Below are positions 36,999 through 44,715 of a stretch of DNA of 64,000 nucleotides, one piece after another. Source of the DNA: Paracoccus onubensis (GTDB lineage: Bacteria > Pseudomonadota > Alphaproteobacteria > Rhodobacterales > Rhodobacteraceae). Below the pieces are notes generated by a model that worked only from the letters and a program-made list of their open reading frames with translations, did not search any database and was not told the DNA's origin. A program made the position numbers and the translations under genes. Location of the stretch: NCBI RefSeq assembly GCF_003591515.1, contig NZ_QZCG01000009.1:124001-188000 (forward strand), written 5' to 3'. The stretch's first letter is position 1. Every line of letters starts with the position of its first letter.

Positions 36999-37025
36999 CT
37001 TAACCAATCATGGTAATTGGTTAAG
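36999..37025. promoter_or_regulatory. GntR-type operator upstream of the ABC operon
   Basis: CTTAACCAAT (36999-37008) and ATTGGTTAAG (37016-37025) are perfect 10-bp inverted arms around CATGGTA. A related imperfect copy (TAACCAGTATCATGGAATTAG) lies just upstream at 36978-36998, and a TAACCAAT half-site at 36872-36879 overlaps the gntR leader. This fits autoregulation plus control of the transporter. Confidence 0.78.
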
Positions 37026-37068
37026 ATTGGTTTGGATAACTGTTCCAGCATCGGGGAGGATGTGCGGG

Positions 37069-38049
37069 ATGATCGAAATCAGAAGCAAACTCTTGGGATT
37101 GATTGCGGGCGCCGTAACGCTTGCCGTCACTGAAATTCCGGCACAGGCGCAGGACGCGCCGATCCGGGTGGCCATGGGCGATATCGCCTCGGTCGAGTCG
37201 CTGGGCCTGCTTGTCGCGATGGAGCGCACAAAAGAGCGCGGCGTGCCGATGGAACTGACTTTCTTCAACTCGGAAGATGTCGCCACGCAGGCGATTGTCG
37301 GCGGACAGGCGGATATCGGGGTTGGCGCCCCCTATGCCTTTATCGAGAACTCGCAGGCGCCCCTGCGCATGTTCTACCGGCTTAGCTCATTACTCTTCTT
37401 TCCGGTCGTCAACACCGATTATTATAGCAGTTGGGAAGATCTCGACGGTCAGGAAGTGACCGTCCATTCGCGGGGCTCGGGCACCGAAGCACTGATGCGC
37501 CTTATGGAGCAACAGCACGGAATCGAATATTCGGCGATCAGCTATGTCCCCGGCGCCGAGGTCCGGGCCGGAGCCATGCTGCAAGGCACCGTGAAGGCGT
37601 CGATCGTGGATTCGTCGTCCTTCCGCCTTCTGACCGAGCAGGGCGGCGATAAGTTCGAACGGCTTCCCATCGAAGGAGTGAACGCAACCGACGAAGCCCT
37701 TTATGGCAGCTCTGATTTCCTTAACGAGCGCGAAGCCGATGTGGTGGTGTTTGTCGAGGAGCTGATGCGCACCTGGGCGGAGATCAATGAAAATCCCGAA
37801 ATCGTAGCCGAACTCCGGACGCAATATGACCTGCTGCCGGATCTGCCGGAAGACGCGGTGAATGATATCGTGCCCTATTACACCGGCGCCGCACAGGACG
37901 GGGTTCTACCCGTATCGGGGGGTGAGCCAGAAGATGTCGTGGATGATCTGAACTTTCTGGCCGCCGCAGGTCAGGTGGATGCCCCAGAAGGTGATGTGGA
38001 TATCAATGCATATTGGGATTTCGATCTGCTGAACGCCGCCCGGAACTGA
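37069..38049 (+). CDS. ABC transporter substrate-binding protein, SsuA/TauA/NitT type
   Basis: A 326-residue periplasmic protein. The signal peptide ends near EIPAQAQ. IRVAMGDIASVESLGLLVAM, VGGQADIGVGAPYAFIENSQ and GQEVTVHSRGSGTEALMRLM are typical of the taurine/sulfonate/nitrate binding fold. ATG 37069 has GGGGAGG nine bases upstream; the frame to 36970 overlaps the operator. The substrate is unknown; the linked FAH hydrolase hints at an aromatic or dicarboxylic acid. Confidence 0.85.
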   Translation: MIEIRSKLLGLIAGAVTLAVTEIPAQAQDAPIRVAMGDIASVESLGLLVAMERTKERGVPMELTFFNSEDVATQAIVGGQADIGVGAPYAFIENSQAPLRMFYRLSSLLFFPVVNTDYYSSWEDLDGQEVTVHSRGSGTEALMRLMEQQHGIEYSAISYVPGAEVRAGAMLQGTVKASIVDSSSFRLLTEQGGDKFERLPIEGVNATDEALYGSSDFLNEREADVVVFVEELMRTWAEINENPEIVAELRTQYDLLPDLPEDAVNDIVPYYTGAAQDGVLPVSGGEPEDVVDDLNFLAAAGQVDAPEGDVDINAYWDFDLLNAARN

Positions 38050-38109
38050 CACTTCACGGAGCGTGACGCCAATATCTGCGTCATCGCCTGCCGGTTACAG
38101 GACCTTACA

Positions 38110-38919
38110 ATGACCAGCATGGATATCAGCCGGATGCGCAATACAGCCGATCCCGGTCTTTTCGCCCGCGTTCTGCGATCCGGGCTTCCTTGGAAAATCG
38201 CCTCGGTCGCGTTGTTCGCATTGATCTGGCAGCTTGCTGCCATGAGCGGTTTCAACTTCGCCTTTCCATCCTTCACGGCCATGATCGCTGCATTATGGGA
38301 GATGCTTGCGGATGGATCGCTGATCGCGGCTTTCCTGCGGACAATGGAGCCGCTGGTGATCGGCCTGGTCTTTTCTGTCGTCGTGGGTGTGGGCTCGGGG
38401 ATCGCCATGGGCCTGCGTTCTGATGTCGAGTGGATAACTTTGCCGATCTTCATCACCATGCAGGCCGCACCGATGGCCGCGCTGATCCCGCTTGTAACAT
38501 TCGTCTATGGCATTGGTCTTGCCTCGAAGGTCGTGGCGGTCGTGATGTTGTCGCTGCCGGTCATCGCGATGAACAGCTATAAAGCCGTACGGAACGTCTC
38601 GCCCTCGCTTGTCGACATGTGCCGATCCTATACGGGAACGCGCCGGCAGCAGATTACCCAGATCATTCTGCCCGCGGCCAGCCCGATGATGTTCGCCGGA
38701 TTGCGGCTTGGCGTGGCGGAAGGCTTTTCCGGCGCCGTGCTGGCCGAGCTTCTGATCACCCCGACCGGAGTCGGCGACCTGATCACCTATCATCGCTCGA
38801 TCGCCAATTTCGCGCATATGTACGCGACCATCGTGGCCATCGTGCTCTTCGCAATCATCGCTGTTGGCCTGTTGCAATGGGTCGAGGCGAAACTGTTCCG
38901 CCCCGAAAGGAGAGAATGA
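38110..38919 (+). CDS. ABC transporter permease, SsuC/TauC type (first)
   Basis: A 269-residue inner-membrane permease with about six helices. The EAA-like loop region SYKAVRNVSPSLVDMCRSYT and LPAASPMMFAGLRLGVAEGF is conserved in the family. It overlaps the ATPase start by four bases. Two different permeases in this operon imply a heterodimeric channel. Confidence 0.9.
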   Translation: MTSMDISRMRNTADPGLFARVLRSGLPWKIASVALFALIWQLAAMSGFNFAFPSFTAMIAALWEMLADGSLIAAFLRTMEPLVIGLVFSVVVGVGSGIAMGLRSDVEWITLPIFITMQAAPMAALIPLVTFVYGIGLASKVVAVVMLSLPVIAMNSYKAVRNVSPSLVDMCRSYTGTRRQQITQIILPAASPMMFAGLRLGVAEGFSGAVLAELLITPTGVGDLITYHRSIANFAHMYATIVAIVLFAIIAVGLLQWVEAKLFRPERRE

Positions 38920-39731
38920 TGCAGCTTTCGATGACGACCGCAGCCGGATCCGGTGTTCCGATCGCGCCGGTCCGCGAGCCGATTGTGGAGGTCAGGAATG
39001 TCTCGAAACTTTACGGGAATACCGTTGTCGCCCTTCAGGATATCGATCTCAGCTTCGAGAAGGGCCATCTGACCAGTCTGCTGGGGCCGTCGGGCTGCGG
39101 CAAGACAACCCTGCTGAAAATCGTGGCCGGTCTTTTGCAGCCCAGTTCGGGCGAAATTCGGGTCAAAGGCAAACCCGTGAATGGTCCCGGAGCGGAACGG
39201 GCCTTCGTATTTCAGGATTTTGCCTTGATGCCCTGGGCGTCGGTGCTTGAAAACGCGGCTTACGGTTTGAAGGTGCAGGGCGTCGCGAAATCCGAACGGG
39301 AGGACCGCGCCCGGCATTATATCGGTGAAGTGGGCCTTCACGGTTTCGAAAAGAAATACCCGCATGAGCTTTCGGGCGGAATGCGGCAGCGTGTCGGTCT
39401 TGCCCGTGCGCTGGCGGTCGATGCCGACATCCTGCTGATGGACGAGCCTTTCTCGGCCGTGGACGAGCAGACGCGGCGCAAGTTCCAAGAGGACCTGATG
39501 CACCTGCGTGAAGTCGAGAACAAGACCTTCCTGTTCGTAACCCATTCGATCGAGGAAGCGGTCTATGTCTCGGACCGGATCGTATTGCTGTCGCCGCGTC
39601 CGGGCCGCGTATCCGAGATCATCGATCCGCAGATCTCCAGAGAGATTTCGCCCGACGACCTGCGCCGCGACGAAAATTATCTTGATACCGTCGAGCGTAT
39701 CTGGACCGGTATCAAGAAATACGTGGAGTGA
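38916..39731 (+). CDS. ABC transporter ATP-binding protein, SsuB/TauB type
   Basis: A 271-residue ATPase. Walker A LGPSGCGKTTLL, signature ELSGGMRQRVGLARAL and Walker B ILLMDEPFSAVD are intact. The ATG at 38916 overlaps the stop of the first permease (ATGA); a second ATG follows at once. The frame upstream of this runs through the permease gene and is rejected. Confidence 0.93.
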   Translation: MMQLSMTTAAGSGVPIAPVREPIVEVRNVSKLYGNTVVALQDIDLSFEKGHLTSLLGPSGCGKTTLLKIVAGLLQPSSGEIRVKGKPVNGPGAERAFVFQDFALMPWASVLENAAYGLKVQGVAKSEREDRARHYIGEVGLHGFEKKYPHELSGGMRQRVGLARALAVDADILLMDEPFSAVDEQTRRKFQEDLMHLREVENKTFLFVTHSIEEAVYVSDRIVLLSPRPGRVSEIIDPQISREISPDDLRRDENYLDTVERIWTGIKKYVE

Positions 39732-39735
39732 TGTG

Positions 39736-40488
39736 ATGACCCTTTACGGATACCACGTGCCCAAGATGGCCTCGCTGATCGTCTGGGTCATCCTCTGGGA
39801 AATCGTCGGGCGCTTCGGTCTGCTCATGCTGTTTCCGCCCTTCACCGAGGTGATCGCGGCGATGGGCGAGGTCGTGACATCCCGCAGCTTCGCAGAGGCG
39901 ATCAGGATAACGGTCATATCCTATCTTCTGGGGTTGGCGCTTGCGCTTGTTCTGGGCATCCCGCTTGGCTTTCTCATGGGGCTTTCGCGGGCCGCCGACA
40001 AGCTTCTGAACATGTGGGTCAACACTTTCCTTTCGGCGCCGCTATCCGCATTGGTCCCGGTCTTCATGATCCTGTTCGGGCTGGGAACGCCGACGGTGGT
40101 CGTGACGGTCTTCATGTTCGCGGTATGGATCATCGTGCTGGACACGCGCGCGGGCGTCCGGCATGTCGCGCCTTCTCTGCTGGAGATGTCCCGGTCTTTC
40201 GGCGCCTCATGGCCCGAGCTGTTCAAGATCATCTTCCTTGCCGCATTGCCCGAGATATTGGCCGGTATCCGGCTTGGAATGATCCGTGGCGTGAAAGGCG
40301 TTGTGATTGGTCAGCTTCTGGTATCGATCATCGGCGTCGGAGCGTTGTTTTCGCTTTATCAGCAGAATTTCCAGATGGCCCATTTCTGGGCGCTTGTTCT
40401 TCTGCTTTTTGCTTGCGCATTGTCCCTTGCCGAACTGGTCGCACGCCTTGAAAAACGCATTCAATACTATGCAGGAGAAAGAAACTGA
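39736..40488 (+). CDS. ABC transporter permease, SsuC/TauC type (second)
   Basis: A 250-residue permease with about six helices. RAGVRHVAPSLLEMSRSFGA and LPEILAGIRLGMIRGVKGVV form the ATPase-contact loop. It starts four bases after the ATPase stop. It is diverged from the first permease, so the channel is likely a heterodimer. Confidence 0.9.
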   Translation: MTLYGYHVPKMASLIVWVILWEIVGRFGLLMLFPPFTEVIAAMGEVVTSRSFAEAIRITVISYLLGLALALVLGIPLGFLMGLSRAADKLLNMWVNTFLSAPLSALVPVFMILFGLGTPTVVVTVFMFAVWIIVLDTRAGVRHVAPSLLEMSRSFGASWPELFKIIFLAALPEILAGIRLGMIRGVKGVVIGQLLVSIIGVGALFSLYQQNFQMAHFWALVLLLFACALSLAELVARLEKRIQYYAGERN

Positions 40489-41195
40489 TGCCCGATACTC
40501 GTCAAATCTCACCCGAATTCGTGATCTCGCCCCCGCCAGTGGCCAGCCTGCCGGTCGCGGGCAGCGACAAGGTCTTTCCGGTCAATCGGGTCTTTTGCAT
40601 CGGACGGAACTATGCCGCTCATGCCGTAGAAATGGGCCACGACCCTGATCGCGAGCCCCCCTTCTTCTTCTTCAAAAGCCCGGGCAACCTGACCTCTGAC
40701 GGAACCTTCGCCTATCCCCCGATGAGCGAGGATGTGCATCACGAAATCGAACTGATCGTCGCGTTGAAACAGGGAGGGAGGGACATTCCCCAGGAGACGG
40801 CCCTTGATCATGTATGGGGCTACGGTATCGGTCTCGACATGACGCGCCGCGATCTGCAGGGTGAGGCGAAGAAAATGGGCCGTCCGTGGGAAGTCGGCAA
40901 AAGTTTCGAGCAATCTGGCCCCTGCGGTCCGCTGAGTCCGGCATCCGAGATCGGCCATCCGACCGAGGGTGAAATCACGCTGGACATCAATAACGAACGC
41001 CGGCAATCGGGCGATCTGAACCAGATGATATGGAAAATTCCCGAGATGATCGCGATCCTTTCCCAGTATTTCGACCTTCAGCCCGGTGACCTGATCATGA
41101 CCGGCACACCTGCCGGCGTAGGCGCAGTCAAGAAGGGCGACGTGATGACAGGCAGCATTGCCGGTCTGGGAGAGTTGTCCGTCCGGGTCATCTGA
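40488..41195 (+). CDS. Fumarylacetoacetate hydrolase family protein (fumarylpyruvate hydrolase-like)
   Basis: A 235-residue hydrolase. CIGRNYAAHAVEMGHD, the metal ligands in DVHHEIELIVAL and GYGIGLDMTRRDLQGEAKKM, and IMTGTPAGVGAVKKGD are signatures of the fumarylpyruvate/acylpyruvate hydrolase branch. It overlaps the second permease stop by one base (TGATG), so it is part of the transporter operon and presumably acts on the imported compound or a metabolite of it. Divalent metal is required in homologues. Confidence 0.88.
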   Translation: MPDTRQISPEFVISPPPVASLPVAGSDKVFPVNRVFCIGRNYAAHAVEMGHDPDREPPFFFFKSPGNLTSDGTFAYPPMSEDVHHEIELIVALKQGGRDIPQETALDHVWGYGIGLDMTRRDLQGEAKKMGRPWEVGKSFEQSGPCGPLSPASEIGHPTEGEITLDINNERRQSGDLNQMIWKIPEMIAILSQYFDLQPGDLIMTGTPAGVGAVKKGDVMTGSIAGLGELSVRVI

Positions 41196-41217
41196 TTCGC
41201 CGGGGCCTATTTCTGAC

Positions 41218-41976
41218 ATGTCCGAGCAGATTCAGACTGCGTTGGCGGCCTTGCACAACATCCTTGGGGATATGTTGCTGGCTGTGTATCTGCATGGATC
41301 GGCGGTTTCGGGCCGTCTTCAGCCACAAAGCGACATCGATCTTCTGGCCATTACAGAGCGCGACCTGACCGAAGATCAGCGCGACGGTCTCCTGACGGCT
41401 CTGCTCCGGATTTCCGGTCGCCACCCAGCCACTGCAGGAGGCGCGCGCTGCCTTGAAGTCATGCTGTTTCGCCGATCTGACCTTGCCCGCACCGCTTACC
41501 CGGCGCGGGCAGAATTTATCTATGGCGAATGGCTACGGGACGGTTTCGAGGCTGGTGAAAGACCAATGCCCACCCGGGATCCCGAGCATACGCTGGTTCT
41601 GGCGCAGGCGCGCCAGGATGCCATCCCTCTGTTCGGCGCAGGCGCGGATAAGCTTCTGCCCGAAATTCCGCAGAAACATGTCCGGCGCGCCATAGGCGAT
41701 GCGCTACCGGCGTTACTGGGCGGAATACACGGGGACGAGCGAAATGTCCTGCTGACTCTTGCGAGGATGTGGCGCACGGCCAGCACCGGAGAATTCGTCA
41801 CGAAAGATGCGGCGGCCGTTTGGGCAATTCCGCAAATTCAGAGCCGGGATGCTTCGACACTGGACTATGCGCGACGCGCTTATCTGGGCGAGCTTGCAGA
41901 TGATTGGAGCAGTCGCAGTGATGCTACGCAGCGTTTGGCCGCATATCTGCGGGACCAGGTCATCGAGTCGCTGTGA
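41218..41976 (+). CDS. Aminoglycoside nucleotidyltransferase, AadA/ANT(3'')(9) type
   Basis: A 252-residue protein. LHGSAVSGRLQPQSDIDLL has the nucleotidyltransferase motif Gly27-Ser28 and Asp39-x-Asp41. LEVMLFRRSDL keeps the catalytic-base Glu region of AadA, and TKDAAAVWAIPQI parallels the drug-binding KDxAAxW block. Homologues adenylylate streptomycin and spectinomycin. There is no integron or cassette context, so this is probably an intrinsic chromosomal gene. It starts 22 bases after the FAH gene. Confidence 0.85.
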   Translation: MSEQIQTALAALHNILGDMLLAVYLHGSAVSGRLQPQSDIDLLAITERDLTEDQRDGLLTALLRISGRHPATAGGARCLEVMLFRRSDLARTAYPARAEFIYGEWLRDGFEAGERPMPTRDPEHTLVLAQARQDAIPLFGAGADKLLPEIPQKHVRRAIGDALPALLGGIHGDERNVLLTLARMWRTASTGEFVTKDAAAVWAIPQIQSRDASTLDYARRAYLGELADDWSSRSDATQRLAAYLRDQVIESL

Positions 41977-42019
41977 TCACTCGCACTCAACCGGAATCAT
42001 TCGGGACGGGCGGGTTGTT

Positions 42020-42304
42020 CTAAAAGCGGTCGATCAGATCCAGCATCTCGGGCGGCAATTGATCTTCGCGCAGGGTAAAGCTGCGGCTGCCGCGCCCTTC
42101 GATCGTAACGGTGATATGATAGGTCACCCGATCGGCACAATCCCCGCAATCGCGGGCGGCCAGGCGCTGCAGCTCTGCCGGGCGGAAAGCGTCATTCAGC
42201 TCTTGCCGGGTCGGCTCGGCCTGTGCATCCACATCGATTCGCTTGTGCAGAGCCGACGCCGCAATGCCGCCAAATCCTCCCTGAGCGTCGATTTCAATGA
42301 GCAT
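42020..42304 (-). CDS. Emfourin-like inhibitor of M4 peptidase
   Basis: A 94-residue protein encoded 42 bases downstream of the M4 peptidase on the same strand. It starts MLIEIDAQGGFGGI and ends RGSRSFTLREDQLPPEMLDL. Bicistronic operons of protealysin and its proteinaceous inhibitor emfourin are known from Serratia. Size, position and the C-terminal acidic DQLPPEM block fit that family. It would act inside the cell to hold the peptidase inactive. The assignment rests on context and similarity by eye. Confidence 0.75.
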   Translation of the reverse strand: MLIEIDAQGGFGGIAASALHKRIDVDAQAEPTRQELNDAFRPAELQRLAARDCGDCADRVTYHITVTIEGRGSRSFTLREDQLPPEMLDLIDRF

Positions 42305-42346
42305 GACCTTTTTGCCTGTAAAGTTCCGCCTGTGTCGAATGTAGGT

Positions 42347-43438
42347 TCAGATGCCGATTCCGACAAGTTTCCATGCCCGCCTCAGCATCGCGGTTTCGGA
42401 ACTGCCCAGACCTGCCAGTTCCGTCGCCGCATCCATTGTCTGCCGCGCCCATTCCGCAAATGATGCCATCGGGTTGTTCAACCGCTCAAGCGCACGATAC
42501 CAGACGCGACCCGGCAATTCCCACGACTTGCCCCCGATATAATTGCAGAACAGGTAAAAGGCGTGGTTGGGGATGCCTGAATTGATATGCACACCGCCAT
42601 TGTCCTCGCCGGTCGAGACGAATCCGTCCATATGCCACGGCTGCGGATCCTGCCCCAGCAGATCGTCCGAATAGGCGGTGCCGGGTGCCTTCATGCTGCG
42701 CAGCGCCACGCCATTGATATCAGGGCCAAGGATGCCACGGCCGATCAGCCAGTCTGCTTCATGCACCTGTTGACCAAGGCCGCGTTGCAGCGTCAGACTG
42801 CCAAACACATCGGCGATGCTTTCATTCAACGCCCCGGCCTGATTCTCATAGATCAACCCGCCCGAATGCTGGATAACGCCATGAGCCATCTCGTGCCCAA
42901 TGACGGAAAGCTCCAGGAAGCTGCGGAACAGTTTGCCATCGCCGGTGCCATAGGCCATCTGGCTGCCGTCCCAGAAAGCGTTGTTGTAGTTCCGGCGGTG
43001 ATGTACGGAAGCAATCAGCGGCATGCCCGAACCATCCAGCGAATTGCGGCCATATTCTTCGGCAAAAAGCGAAAATACCTGCCCCGCACCGTCATAAGCA
43101 AGATCCGCGTCCTCGATACCCGAAGGCGGGTCGCCTTCGCTGCGAACCAGCTTGCCGGGCAAGGCGGCCTTGTATTCGCCGTCATGAATGCGGCGATCCG
43201 GACAGCAAATCTCTCCGGCATCGTCCAGTGCAGGTCCACCAAGGGCGCCCGTTCTGATCGGCAATGGCGGCGTAACCTGCCCTGCCCGATCATCACGCAG
43301 TTTCTCTGTCTGCTTCAATAGGCTACGCGCCATTTGAGCAGTTTTTTCGTCGCCTCGCAAAGCCAATACCCGCAGCATATGAGGCGGAACGATGCAGTTG
43401 ATCGAGTGATGAGCGGAAGAGCACAGCGAAAAACACAT
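42347..43438 (-). CDS. Protealysin-like M4 family metallopeptidase
   Basis: A 363-residue thermolysin-family protease without a signal peptide. A short protealysin-type propeptide contains INCIVPPHMLRVLALRGD near residues 13-30. Zinc motif HEMAH is at 182-186, the third ligand is Glu206 in GALNESIADVFG, and GGVHINSGIPNHAFY carries the active-site His. I chose ATG 43438 because MCFSL with the propeptide matches family starts; eight more residues are possible. It forms an operon with the emfourin-like inhibitor. Protealysins are cytoplasmic zymogens released by unusual routes. Confidence 0.9.
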   Translation of the reverse strand: MCFSLCSSAHHSINCIVPPHMLRVLALRGDEKTAQMARSLLKQTEKLRDDRAGQVTPPLPIRTGALGGPALDDAGEICCPDRRIHDGEYKAALPGKLVRSEGDPPSGIEDADLAYDGAGQVFSLFAEEYGRNSLDGSGMPLIASVHHRRNYNNAFWDGSQMAYGTGDGKLFRSFLELSVIGHEMAHGVIQHSGGLIYENQAGALNESIADVFGSLTLQRGLGQQVHEADWLIGRGILGPDINGVALRSMKAPGTAYSDDLLGQDPQPWHMDGFVSTGEDNGGVHINSGIPNHAFYLFCNYIGGKSWELPGRVWYRALERLNNPMASFAEWARQTMDAATELAGLGSSETAMLRRAWKLVGIGI

Positions 43439-43678
43439 GGGCGCGACCTCCGGTTTGTTCATCTGTCAGCTTAGACCGAATCAGGACCGTTTGAAAACGC
43501 TCGCGCAGATTGGTTGCCGTGAATTTGTCAAAATACCAATAATTGTGGATCGACAAAGCCGGGTCTCATCGATCCATGTAATGACAATGTCGATATGGAA
43601 GAGTCGATAGGACAGTATCTGCGCCCTATTTTATTCTCACCCTGACTTCAACCATTAAGAGAATCTGGATCAAGGAAA

Positions 43679-43783
43679 ATGATATCCGTTCCGAAATTGA
43701 AACAATTCGCCATTATTTATGCAATGAACGGTCTTTACAGCGACATATCAATTGATGAATATGTCTTGGTGCAGGTTAACTAG
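43679..43783 (+). CDS. Small ORF of unknown function (34 codons)
   Basis: ATG follows CAAGGAAA very closely, which is a poor ribosome-site spacing. The peptide includes FAIIYAMNGLYSDISIDEYV. I do not recognise it. It may be a real short protein, a fragment of a lost gene, or chance in AT-rich sequence. Confidence 0.2.
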   Translation: MISVPKLKQFAIIYAMNGLYSDISIDEYVLVQVN

Positions 43784-44001
43784 TTTTTTTGTTTGTAAGT
43801 GACACGAACAGAACCCTCTGATACATTCAGAAGAGGAGATGTTGAAAATAAATCACCCTGAAAATACAAGCCATTCATGCGAGAGATTTTTTATATTTAA
43901 TTTCGCCGCTCCGCATCAGAATATATAAAAATATTTCGATGCAGACTTGAAATTTAATGAAACTATTTCATCGCTATATTTTAGAATAAATTTAAAAATA
44001 A

Positions 44002-44036
44002 GAGCGGCGCGGAGCAATCTGCGTCGCTCATTTTAA
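44002..44036. terminator. Bidirectional terminator-like hairpin in the AT-rich island
   Basis: GAGCGGCGC and GCGTCGCTC pair over nine positions (one G-U) around a 10-base loop. ATTTTAA follows on the plus strand and TTATTTTTAAATTTATTC follows on the minus strand. No recognised gene ends here, so it may close a small RNA or a lost gene. Confidence 0.6.
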
Positions 44037-44229
44037 TCAGAAATGGGAATCATTACAAGGATTAGAGACTGCACTGGCATCTTACATGCCCGCCCGCCGA
44101 TCATCAGATCACTCAAACTCCCGAACGAATCCTCGGCGACCAACAAGATCAAAAATTATACCACAGACCTTGGCCGATCCGCTGCGATCGCCCGCGTGAC
44201 TTGAGGCACCTCACTGCCCGCTCGCGCTT

Positions 44230-44500
44230 TGCCCCCAGGATATGAGCAAAGTGCGCCAATTGGCCGATCACCAATCGGTTGCGCGAATTTCCGCTCAAAA
44301 TTTTCGGCGGATACCTTCACTGCCCGGTGCGCTGCGACGCGAGGATGGCGCGTTCGATCAGAAGATCCGCGACCATCCGAAAGCTCAAAGAAAACCGGAA
44401 AGACAGCCAGACAGCATGGGCAATCACGCTGTACGGGACGCGGTAGCGGCGATAGAAGCGCGCGCGTCGGTCATACTGCCTTGTCGCAATTACGCGGGAA
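44230..44500 (-). pseudogene. IS6-family transposase N-terminal fragment (remnant)
   Basis: On the minus strand an open stretch from about 44478 to a TGA at 44317 reads RYRVPYSVIAHAVWL, SFRFSLSFRMVADLLIERA. This matches the opening of IS6/IS26-type transposases (R.RFP..I.HAVWLY.RF.LS.RDVE.LLAERG). After the stop, GIRRKF and AEIRAT in another frame resemble the next family block (ETIRRW..KFG.EI), so the copy appears frameshifted. No catalytic DDE part is present and no terminal repeats were found. Confidence 0.65.
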
Positions 44501-44594
44501 ACCGCCTCAATCTTGTGCTGCCCTTTTGATGGGCAGACGAAAGCACCGTGAGCTTGAAAGGGGCGCGGATACCGGTCATAAAAGGGTCACTACG

Positions 44595-44647
44595 CGGCGA
44601 CTACGGTGGCAAGTACTTACGCCACCCTAGTCGCCGAAGATTTTATT
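44595..44647 (+). terminator. Large stem-loop just before the second glycan locus
   Basis: CGGCGACTA (44595-44603) pairs with TAGTCGCCG (44628-44636), and GGTGGC with GCCACC inside it, with one mismatch and loop AAGTACTTAC. AAGATTTTATTTTA follows. It is terminator-like on the plus strand but lies only about 70 bases before a plus-strand gene, so it may insulate that gene or end an upstream non-coding transcript. Confidence 0.6.
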
Positions 44648-44715
44648 TTAGTTAGCTTTCCCCCATAGATGTATGCCGAGTGTGAGATTTTAGTCCACTT
44701 CCATTTGGGATCCTC

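Larger units (their letters stand above)
43439..44715. other. AT-rich non-coding island with mobile-element debris
   Basis: Nearly 1.3 kb without a solid gene. From about 43580 to 44040 the base composition is much more AT-rich than the rest of the window. The right part returns to GC-rich and holds an IS6-type transposase fragment. Two terminator-like hairpins and one small frame are listed separately. The composition change suggests acquired DNA at the border of the second glycan locus. Confidence 0.7.

Noticed and set aside
43839..43928. 29-codon frame with AGGAG directly before ATG
   Set aside because: The ribosome site touches the start codon, and the peptide is short and in AT-rich sequence, so translation is unlikely.
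44229..44630. Overlapping plus-strand frames of 133 and 95 codons
   Set aside because: They are antisense to the IS6-type transposase fragment and show no recognisable sequence.
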